This document shows, piece by piece, positions 6,871 through 13,659 of a stretch of DNA of 18,502 nucleotides (position 1 is the first letter of the stretch; every line of letters begins with the position of its first letter). Source of the DNA: CAYXDO01 sp964463485 (GTDB lineage: Bacteria > Myxococcota > Kuafuiibacteriia > Kuafuiibacteriales > Kuafuiibacteriaceae); NCBI GenBank assembly GCA_964463485.1, contig CAYXDO010000199.1, forward strand, positions 1 to 18,502. The letters are read 5' to 3'. A model generated the notes under the pieces. That model saw only the letters and a list, made by a program, of their open reading frames with translations, was not told the DNA's origin and searched no databases. Both the position numbers and the translations under genes were made by a program.

Positions 6871-8435
6871 TCCTGGAATGTCTGCTGAGTTTCGCCGCGC
6901 CGGAGGTGGTCGCCCGGGTGGGCGCGTGGGACATCACGGTCGAGGACGCGCGGGAGCGAGCGAGAGCGCTCCAGAGCCAGGGGCTCTCGCCCACTTGGAA
7001 CGGGGTCGTCGAGGATCTGATCGGCGAGAGCCTGTTGGCGGACGAGGGCTTGCGGCTCGGGCTCGACGAGGATCCGGAGGTCAGGGCGGCGGTGAGCGCG
7101 GAGCGCAGGCGGCTGGCGGCGCAAGCCTTTCTGGAAGGGGAGGTGCTCGCGGCCGGGTCGGTGACCGAGGAGATGTTGCGCGAGCTCTACCACGCCGGAG
7201 CCGACACCGTGGAGTTGGACCTGGTGGTGGTGGCGAGCGCTGAAGAGGCCCGCGCGCTGCTCGAGCGCTTGTCGCGAGGGTCGAAGTTGGCGGACGAGGC
7301 CAAGCGCTCGCTCGATCCGGCGTCGGCGGCGAAGGGGGGCGATTTTGGGCTGAGGACTCGGTCGCAGCTGGAGCCCGCGCTGGCGACAGCGGCCTTCGTG
7401 ACGCCCATGAACACGTTCTCGGGTCCGGTGGCGCTGGCGCTCGGCCACGGGGTCTTGCGCGTGCGCTACCGGGCGCTCGGCGACGAGAAAGGTTTTGCGG
7501 CGAAGCGGGCGAGCCTGGAGGGTTTCGCGAAGCAGCAGCTTCGCGCGCAGCTCAAGACGCACTTCGTCCGGCAGCTCCGAGAGAAGGCCAAGGTCGCGCT
7601 CGACGAGACCTTCCTGAAGTCCACCGGGACGCGGATGGAGGCTCCTCAGGCCGAGCTGGACCGCGCCGTGGCCAAGATCGGCGACCGAGCGATTTCGTAT
7701 CGCGACGTGCTCCGGGGCGTGCTCGCGCTGTCCCGAGGCAAGCAAGGGGGCCACTTCTCGGGTGCGGGCGTGAAGACCGAGCTCGCCTGGGAGCTCGTCG
7801 ACCAGGCGCTCCTCGAGGACGCTGCGGAGGCCGCCGGTTGGGCGACGAGGCTTGGGGACTCGCTCGCGCGTGCCGAACGCGACGCGGTCGTGCGCGCCCT
7901 CGCGGCTCGCTTGCGGGCTCGCGCCGAGCCCCCCACCGAGGCCGACGTGAAGCGCTTCTACGAGCAACGCGCGGAGGCCTTCAGGCGACCCGTGCGCCGC
8001 CGCTGCGCCTCGATCCTCGCGGACACCCTGGCCGAAGCGGAGGCCCTCCGAAGGGCCGCAAGAGGCGGGTCGCAGCTCGAGCAGCTCGCGGTCGAGCGCG
8101 GTCCGAGCGGCAAGGGCGGGGCCGGTGAGGTCGCGGAGGACGCGCTCGCCGCCCTGGACAAGCCCGCCGGAGAGCCCGCGCTCGCCGCCGCCATGCGCAC
8201 TGGGCGCCTCAGCGACGTCGTGAAGACCAAAGAGGGCTTCGTCGTCGTTCAATGCGGTCGACCTCTCCCCGCCGGTCTGGCGCCCCTCGAAGACGTCCGC
8301 CCGCTGATTCTGGAGGCCCTGAAACCCGCTCGCGGCCACGAGCTCGTACGCCAGCAGATCTCCGTCCTGCGCGCTAAAGCCCAGGTGGCCGTCGATCCGA
8401 AGGCGCTCGAGCGACTGTCGACGTCGGCCCTATGA
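6867..8435 (+). CDS. Duplicated SurA/parvulin-like periplasmic chaperone
   Basis: The protein has 522 residues and a short uncharged N-terminus (MILECLLSFAA) that may serve as an atypical signal peptide. The start is fixed by ATGA overlap with the cytochrome stop and by GAGAGG 6 bases upstream. The sequence is two tandem halves, each a SurA_N-like helical segment (about 15-100 and 265-355) followed by a parvulin-like segment (about 101-205 and 357-465). VARVGAWDI pairs with VAKIGDRAI, and VTEEMLRELY with PTEADVKRFY. The usual catalytic histidine of the RHIL motif is absent in both (LDLVVV; CASILAD), so folding activity without isomerase activity is likely. By position and type it matches OscH, the prolyl-isomerase-domain chaperone of the Geobacter osc cluster. 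A role in maturing the multiheme cytochromes or barrels is inferred. Confidence 0.88.
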   Translation: MILECLLSFAAPEVVARVGAWDITVEDARERARALQSQGLSPTWNGVVEDLIGESLLADEGLRLGLDEDPEVRAAVSAERRRLAAQAFLEGEVLAAGSVTEEMLRELYHAGADTVELDLVVVASAEEARALLERLSRGSKLADEAKRSLDPASAAKGGDFGLRTRSQLEPALATAAFVTPMNTFSGPVALALGHGVLRVRYRALGDEKGFAAKRASLEGFAKQQLRAQLKTHFVRQLREKAKVALDETFLKSTGTRMEAPQAELDRAVAKIGDRAISYRDVLRGVLALSRGKQGGHFSGAGVKTELAWELVDQALLEDAAEAAGWATRLGDSLARAERDAVVRALAARLRARAEPPTEADVKRFYEQRAEAFRRPVRRRCASILADTLAEAEALRRAARGGSQLEQLAVERGPSGKGGAGEVAEDALAALDKPAGEPALAAAMRTGRLSDVVKTKEGFVVVQCGRPLPAGLAPLEDVRPLILEALKPARGHELVRQQISVLRAKAQVAVDPKALERLSTSAL

Positions 8436-8458
8436 CGAGCCGGACTACGAGGCCGGAC

Positions 8459-9592
8459 ATGGGCTCGACGCGACCTTTGGCCTCAGCCCGCCAGGGCTCA
8501 GAATGTGCGCGCTTCTCGGGTCTGCTGGCGGCTGCGGTGGCGGGCTGCGCGACCGCGCCTCCCCCCCAGCCCGTGGTGTGGCCCGAGGCCCCAGAGGTTC
8601 CGCGGATTCGCTTCGTGCGGGCCTTTCGAGGCACCGACGACCTCCGCCCAGAGCCCTTTCAGCGGTTCCTGCGCAGCGTCTTTGGCGACCCCCACGACCC
8701 GAAGCTCTCCCAACCCATGGGGATCGCGGTCTCCGATGACGGGCTGCGCCTCTACGTGGCGGACCTCGGCCTCGGCCACGTCCTCAAAGTCGACCTGGAG
8801 GAGGAGCGCGTCGACTACTTCGCGCCCGACGAAGGCATGGGCAAGCCGTTCGCCGTGGCCCTCGACGCCAACGAGAACGTCTACGTCACCGATTCCTCCG
8901 GCGGCGGCGTCCGCGTCTTCGACCTCGACGGAGAGCTCCTGAAAACCATCGCCGCGAGCCACCTCGAGCGCGCCACCGGGATCGCGCTCGACCGCAAGCT
9001 CCGCCGCATCTACGTCGCCGATGCCTCCGGCCTGAAGTCTTCCAACCACCGGGTCCGCGCGTTCGACCTCGACGGTCGCTTCCTCTTCGACGTGGGTCCG
9101 AAGGAATCGCCCCCGGCCCGCGGAGATCGCGACGGCGAGCTCTTCTTCCCCACGTTCCTCAGCCTCGGGCCAGACCACCACCTCTACGTCGTCGACACCA
9201 TGAACTTCCGCATCCAGGTCTTCGACGCGGCCGGCAAGTTCGTCAGGAAGTTCGGGGAGCACGGCGACACACCCGGCACCTTCTCTCGCCTCAAAGGGAT
9301 CGCCTTCGACGGCTTCGGCAATCTCTACGTCGTGGACGGAGGCCACTCCAACGTCCAGATCTTCAACGAGCACTTCGATCCGCTGATGTATTTTGGAGGC
9401 TACGCGCCCAAGCTCGAGTTCTTCGACGTCCCGAGCGGCATCGCGATCGATCCTCGCACCAACATGATCTACGTGGCCAACCAATTCATCGCGCGAGTCA
9501 ACCAGTACGAGCTCATCAACACCCGCCCTGAAGACTCGGTCCCGCCGCCCGTCCCAGAAGACGTCGCAACCTCTACGATTTCGGGTTCCTAG
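8459..9592 (+). CDS. NHL-repeat beta-propeller lipoprotein
   Basis: ATG 8459 is preceded by GAGG at six bases and gives 377 residues with a lipoprotein signal ending in VAGC (Cys30). An alternative in-frame ATG at 8432 overlaps the chaperone stop (ATGA) and adds nine residues. After the Cys comes a Pro-rich stretch, then PEVPRIRFVRAF, an opening I associate with NHL lipoproteins next to Geobacter nanowire cytochromes. Six blades are visible, for example LYVADLGLGHVLKV, VYVTDSSGGGVRVF, IYVADASGLKSSNHRVRAF, LYVVDTMNFRIQVF, LYVVDGGHSNVQIF and IYVANQFIARVNQY. It is the last gene of block B. It is probably an envelope scaffold or chaperone for cytochrome export, comparable with OscD. The function is inferred from context. 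Confidence 0.92.
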   Translation: MGSTRPLASARQGSECARFSGLLAAAVAGCATAPPPQPVVWPEAPEVPRIRFVRAFRGTDDLRPEPFQRFLRSVFGDPHDPKLSQPMGIAVSDDGLRLYVADLGLGHVLKVDLEEERVDYFAPDEGMGKPFAVALDANENVYVTDSSGGGVRVFDLDGELLKTIAASHLERATGIALDRKLRRIYVADASGLKSSNHRVRAFDLDGRFLFDVGPKESPPARGDRDGELFFPTFLSLGPDHHLYVVDTMNFRIQVFDAAGKFVRKFGEHGDTPGTFSRLKGIAFDGFGNLYVVDGGHSNVQIFNEHFDPLMYFGGYAPKLEFFDVPSGIAIDPRTNMIYVANQFIARVNQYELINTRPEDSVPPPVPEDVATSTISGS

Positions 9593-9673
9593 CTAGCGTG
9601 CGCAGTCTGCCTCATGCTGCGTGAACTCACACAAGAATCCGGGCCTCCCGAGGCGATTCGGCTCACCACACGG

Positions 9674-9690
9674 TTGGACCGATCGTTGCT
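9674..9690 (+). promoter_or_regulatory. Sigma-54 (-24/-12) promoter
   Basis: TTGGACCGATCGTTGCT has a TTGG -24 core, CG at the right place, a perfect TTGCT -12 box and exactly ten bases between GG and GC. The predicted start near 9701 gives a 31-base leader with a strong GGAGGA ribosome site (9723-9728) and ATG at 9732. This is the best-formed promoter in the window and heads the second tetraheme operon. The surrounding gap (9593-9731) also holds an inverted repeat GCCTCCCGAGGC with AATCCG/ATTCGG sequences beside it. Confidence 0.72.
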
Positions 9691-9731
9691 CATCCGCCCC
9701 TCCAGATGCGCTCGACGCAATCGGAGGAAAC

Positions 9732-10514
9732 ATGAGAATCAGTTGGACCCTGGCCGCTTTCCTGATGCTCGCGCCCGCGGGGGCGTTCGCACAGGGAATC
9801 GTTGGAAGCAGACACGACCTCAGCGTGACCGGCAACGCGAACGCTCACGCGACGACGGAGGCCGAGCTCTGCAAGTTCTGCCATACACCCCACAAGGCGA
9901 ACTCGACCTCGCTCTTGTGGAACCATCGCCAGACCGCGGTCGCGGCCTTCACTTGGGGCGGCGCGACGATCACGGCGGCCGGAACGACGCTCCCGTCTTC
10001 ACTCAAGCCGGCTTCGAAGCAGTGTATGGGCTGCCACGACGGCACCATCTCGGTCGGAGATCTGTACAACGGCGGCGCAGGCATTCCGTCCATCATCGCC
10101 ATGACGGGCGCGGGGCTCACGGCGGGTGGCATGTTGGCGGTCGGCAGCGCGTACCTGCTCGCTTCGGGCGGGGACATGTCTGGAAATCACCCGATTTCGA
10201 TCCCGTATGCGGGCCAAGCCAACTACAACGGTATCAGCAGCACAGCGATCGCCAACGGCACCATCGGCAACTACTGGGGCGTGGCCGTCGCGGGCTGCAA
10301 CACGCCGAGCGGCGTCTGCACGACGGCGACGGGCGGCGGCCTCGACGGTACGCGAATCAACCTGCTTCGCGACACCACGACCAACACCTACGGAATCGAG
10401 TGTACGTCATGCCACGAGCCCCACAACCAGTTTGGCGGCGCGACCGGGAATGTGTACTTCCTTCGCCTTGGCATGAGCCAGAGCGTTCTCTGCCGGTCCT
10501 GCCACAACAAGTAA
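9732..10514 (+). CDS. Tetraheme c-type cytochrome, OmcE-like paralogue
   Basis: ATG 9732 follows GGAGGA at three bases and opens a signal peptide ending AGAFA (residue 20), giving 260 residues. Heme sites are CKFCH 47-51, CMGCH 98-102, CTSCH 224-228 and CRSCH 254-258. Candidate second ligands H28 (SRHDLS), H54 (TPHK), H153 (NHPISI) and H231 (EPHN) match those of the 3273 cytochrome, so the two are paralogues. The stretch between hemes 2 and 3 is longer, Gly/Ala-rich, and carries two extra cysteines (C189, C196) that could form a disulfide. It is driven by its own sigma-54 promoter, and two barrel-type genes follow. This is the best candidate for the filament-forming or secreted cytochrome of the block; polymerisation is inference from the OmcE resemblance. 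Confidence 0.92.
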   Translation: MRISWTLAAFLMLAPAGAFAQGIVGSRHDLSVTGNANAHATTEAELCKFCHTPHKANSTSLLWNHRQTAVAAFTWGGATITAAGTTLPSSLKPASKQCMGCHDGTISVGDLYNGGAGIPSIIAMTGAGLTAGGMLAVGSAYLLASGGDMSGNHPISIPYAGQANYNGISSTAIANGTIGNYWGVAVAGCNTPSGVCTTATGGGLDGTRINLLRDTTTNTYGIECTSCHEPHNQFGGATGNVYFLRLGMSQSVLCRSCHNK

Positions 10515-10537
10515 CTTCTTTCGCCCGAGGAGCGTGA

Positions 10538-11839
10538 ATGCTCGCTGCGCTCCTCTTGCTTCAGCTCGACCCGTCGCCGGCCCGCACCGGTGAGTCTGGA
10601 ATCCTGGATGCTCCGGACGCGACTGCGCTGCCTGTGCTGCAGGGGCGCTTCGGTGGGGAGCTCCGAGTCGATCCGTCACGAAGCACCGTCGGCGCGGTCG
10701 TCCCTTCACCCTTGTGGCTCGGCCTCGGGCTGGGGGGCGGCTTCGAGCTCGGGATGTCGATGCAAGCCTCGGCCGCGAAGGCACCTATGGCGTCGTCCCC
10801 CCTCGAGCTCTCGGCCGCGCTCAAGCTCGTGCTGGCCGAGGAGCCTGGCTGGGGGCTGGCCGTAGATGCGGTCGGAGACCGGCTGAATTTGGCCCCGAGA
10901 CCTGCGCTCCGGCTGATAGGCTCGAGCTCGGCGGTCCCAAAGCTGCGCTGGTCCGCGTATGTCGGGGCCGGAGCGACCGAGGCCGCGAACGTCGGGCCGC
11001 TCGTCGGGGTCGCGACCGCGTGGGAGGTCCTCTCGCGGGTCGAGCTCTTGGGAGAGGCCACCGGCTCGGCCGACCTTTGGAGAATCGCCGGCGGTGTCCT
11101 CTGGCGGGTGAGCCGCGGCTTCGGGCTCGGGCTCTTGGTCGACGGGCCGCTGGGTGGGCCGGCTACGGTCAGTTTGGGAGCCTCTTTCTTGGCGGACTCG
11201 CCAGGTTTCTCGCGGCCGGAAGAGGCGCCTCCGCCGGCCGCCCCGCGACGGCGGTTCACCACGGAGGTGCCCCGCTTTCGGCTCATGATCCGGGCGGCTC
11301 GGACGCCCGCCGAAGGAGGGCTCCAGCAGTTGGCCCACCCGCTGCCCAAGACCCCCGCGCTCGGCGCGACGGCGAAGGCGGAGTTCGGAAAGCCAAAGTC
11401 CGAGCCAGGGCTCCGGCCACCGGTCAAGCCTGAGCCCGAGGCCAGGCCCACGGCGGCTTTGCTGCGGCTCGTGCTGCGGGATGAGCTGGGGAGCGGGTTC
11501 GAGGTCGAGCGCGCTCGGGTGGTCTTGGACGGGGTGGTCGTGCTGGAGCAGGGAGACGTGGCCGCATCGCAGACCGTGGCGTACGAGGGACCCATCGAAG
11601 CCAAGCCTCACTGGGTAGAGGTCATGGTCACCTGTCGGCCGACCGGGTTTGGCGTATTCACGTACGTGTCTGGTTATTCGGTCAAGCTGGAGGCTCGGTA
11701 CGGCTTCACGACGCACGTGGGTGAGGCGACGAGCTTTACGGTGATTCCGGGGCTCGAGGGGGACTGGCTCACGCCCACGCTCGGCAGGCCCACGCTGAGG
11801 TACGAGGCCGAGGTGAAGTTCACTCAGGCAGGCCCATGA
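10538..11839 (+). CDS. Two-domain envelope protein: small barrel plus myxobacterial C-terminal domain
   Basis: ATG 10538 follows GAGGAG at five bases, 23 bases after the cytochrome; the product has 433 residues. A short hydrophobic N-terminus (MLAALLLLQL) is the likely signal. Residues about 38-220 alternate polar and apolar residues in strand-like segments rich in Gly (WLGLGLGGGFELGMSM, SAYVGAGATEAANVG), as in small outer-membrane barrels. A Pro/Ala/Lys-rich linker (225-305) leads to a compact beta domain (about 310-433) with ARVVLDGVVVLEQGDV and GFGVFTYVSGY. I recall a similar domain in many Myxococcota proteins often mislabelled dihydrolipoamide acetyltransferase. The stop overlaps the porin start (ATGA). 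It is possibly the channel-like partner for cytochrome export. Family and function are uncertain. Confidence 0.75.
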   Translation: MLAALLLLQLDPSPARTGESGILDAPDATALPVLQGRFGGELRVDPSRSTVGAVVPSPLWLGLGLGGGFELGMSMQASAAKAPMASSPLELSAALKLVLAEEPGWGLAVDAVGDRLNLAPRPALRLIGSSSAVPKLRWSAYVGAGATEAANVGPLVGVATAWEVLSRVELLGEATGSADLWRIAGGVLWRVSRGFGLGLLVDGPLGGPATVSLGASFLADSPGFSRPEEAPPPAAPRRRFTTEVPRFRLMIRAARTPAEGGLQQLAHPLPKTPALGATAKAEFGKPKSEPGLRPPVKPEPEARPTAALLRLVLRDELGSGFEVERARVVLDGVVVLEQGDVAASQTVAYEGPIEAKPHWVEVMVTCRPTGFGVFTYVSGYSVKLEARYGFTTHVGEATSFTVIPGLEGDWLTPTLGRPTLRYEAEVKFTQAGP

Positions 11840-13659
11840 GCCCAACCATGATGCCCAACCGTGATGAGCCCAGGGGGCCGAAGGGGCTGATGGGCATGAG
11901 CGTCTGGAGCAAGGTCATGCTCGGGCTGGCGGGGTGGCTGGTGGCGCCAGACGTATTGGCCGTCGAGGTCTCGGGCTCGGTGGGAGGCAGCCATACTCGA
12001 ACGGACGCGTGGCTCGATGGGGAGCCCGCGCCCGGAGCCTACAGCTGGGATTGGATGGCGAATCTGGACGTGTTTGCGTCGCCCTTTCGGGCGGGCCTGC
12101 TCGATCTGGGAGCTCGCGGGAGCTACCAGTCGAACCGTGGGTATTTCGAAAGTGACGGGAGCGTGGTGGACACACTGGGCTTCGATCTCCGTGCGAATCT
12201 TCTCGCTGACACGATCTTGCCGATGGCGCTGTCGGCCTCTCGCGGCTGGAACGACTTCGCCGCGGGCACCGAGCTCGAGCGAACGGGGACCACGCGGGTC
12301 GACGCCTACGCGGGCAACGTGCTGTTGCTGACGTCGAAGTTCCCCAAGCTTCGCGCGAGCGTGACGACGGTCGAGCAGCTCAACCGGGACCTGCTCTCGG
12401 CCGAGACCTCGCGGCGGAGCACGCGGTTCTCGGCGGGGCTCTCTCAGGCGTTTGGCCAGCACACGTACGAGGTCGGGTACGACGGAGCGCTCAGCGGTGG
12501 CACGGTGGCCGCGAGCAACTACGGCTCGCACCAAGTCGACGTACAACTGACCAGCGCGCCCGCGCCGGGCCTGTATGTACGGCTCTCGGACCATTACGCG
12601 CTCAGGGCTCCGACGGTGGGCGACGCGACGAACCCGCGGTTCGACGACAACAACCTGAGCGCTGGGCTCATGTGGCGTCTGGCCGAGCGCTCGGTCGCCC
12701 ACTTCGACTACGCCTATCACCGCTCGGTGACGACGGCGGGAGGCTTGGCCGACGCGCACCGCGAGACCCACGCGGCCGCTGCGAACGTGTCGCTCGAGGC
12801 GCTGCCAGAGCTGCTGCTGACCGGGGGGCTGGTCGGGACCTACGGATCGAGCGCCCTCGGATCGAGCGCCTTCGGATCAAGCTCGGGCGACGAGCTCGGT
12901 GTAGGAACGCAGTCTGCGCAGCTCCGGGCGGGGTGGCGTCGGGCGTTCGGGGGCTTCGGGCTGCAGCTGAGCGCGGGAGGCTCCGCGGGCCTCCTGGAGT
13001 CGTCTGACGCGGACGTCACCGGCACCTTCGGCGTCGGAGGGTCCGGCGGGGTCGATCTACGAGGACGCGTGGCGGCGTCGCTTTTCTACTCGGCGAGCTA
13101 CGCGCAGAACGGGATCGGAGCGGTCGGGGCGGCGGTCGATCACCTCGCCACGGCCAGCCTCGACGCACCTGTGACCGAGCGGATGGCGGCGCGGGCGCGT
13201 GTGTCGTACCAGGAGACCCGTCGCGAGGACCCGTCGGTCGGAACCTCGCGGAATCGGGGGCTCAACGGCACGCTCGGTCTGTACGTTGGGTGGCTCACCG
13301 TGTCCGCGACCCTGGGTCTGTCGGACGGGCTCTCGAAGCTCCTGGGGGCGCCAACGGGCGTGACCCTGCCCGAGCGGTTCAACACGGTGACGCGGCACGC
13401 CAGCGTGGAGGTCAGCCAGACCTTGCTTGGCGGTGAGCTCGTGCTCACGGAGCTCGCGCGCACCCTGAAGACCGAGCTTCCGAGCTCGCCTGCGCCCGAC
13501 ACGTCGGAGGACGCGCTCGGCTTTCGCGCGGACTTCCGGCTCGGGTTGTTCATGCTGAGCCTCGACGAGCGATTCTCGATCGGCCGGCTGGGCGACGCGG
13601 AGCGGAGCTCGAACCTCGTCATGGCTCGGCTCACCCGGAGCTTCGGAGCTTCGCTGTGA
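11836..13659 (+). CDS. Outer-membrane beta-barrel (porin-like) protein
   Basis: The product has 607 residues from the ATG overlapping the previous stop. ATG 11896, nine bases after AAGGGG, would start directly at the signal peptide (MSVWSKVMLGLAGWLVAPDVLA, cut before VEV) and give 587. The mature part is continuous alternating strand sequence with Gly, Tyr and Trp and acidic loops (YSWDWMANLDVF, HFDYAYHRSV, SLFYSASYAQNG) through to an aromatic-rich C-terminus (ARLTRSFGASL), as in a large barrel. Rough strand counting suggests more than 16 strands. Heme motifs are absent. Porins that sheathe multiheme cytochromes form outer-membrane electron conduits, and channel-like OscEFG serve nanowire export, so either role fits. 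A 15-bp in-frame repeat (GSSAL/GSSAF/GSSSG) lies at residues 337-351. Confidence 0.85.
   Translation: MSPTMMPNRDEPRGPKGLMGMSVWSKVMLGLAGWLVAPDVLAVEVSGSVGGSHTRTDAWLDGEPAPGAYSWDWMANLDVFASPFRAGLLDLGARGSYQSNRGYFESDGSVVDTLGFDLRANLLADTILPMALSASRGWNDFAAGTELERTGTTRVDAYAGNVLLLTSKFPKLRASVTTVEQLNRDLLSAETSRRSTRFSAGLSQAFGQHTYEVGYDGALSGGTVAASNYGSHQVDVQLTSAPAPGLYVRLSDHYALRAPTVGDATNPRFDDNNLSAGLMWRLAERSVAHFDYAYHRSVTTAGGLADAHRETHAAAANVSLEALPELLLTGGLVGTYGSSALGSSAFGSSSGDELGVGTQSAQLRAGWRRAFGGFGLQLSAGGSAGLLESSDADVTGTFGVGGSGGVDLRGRVAASLFYSASYAQNGIGAVGAAVDHLATASLDAPVTERMAARARVSYQETRREDPSVGTSRNRGLNGTLGLYVGWLTVSATLGLSDGLSKLLGAPTGVTLPERFNTVTRHASVEVSQTLLGGELVLTELARTLKTELPSSPAPDTSEDALGFRADFRLGLFMLSLDERFSIGRLGDAERSSNLVMARLTRSFGASL
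12844..12888 (+). repeat. 15-bp in-frame tandem repeat inside the barrel gene
   Basis: Three consecutive 15-base units (12844, 12859, 12874) encode GSSAL, GSSAF and GSSSG. The first two units differ at one base; the third has diverged. The stretch is Ser/Gly-rich and probably forms a loop of the barrel, where length change would be tolerated. Confidence 0.7.

Noticed and set aside
6861..8339. 492-codon minus-strand open frame opposite the chaperone gene
   Set aside because: High-GC shadow frame; composition is Arg/Leu/Gly-rich with no family resemblance, while the plus strand encodes a coherent SurA-like protein.
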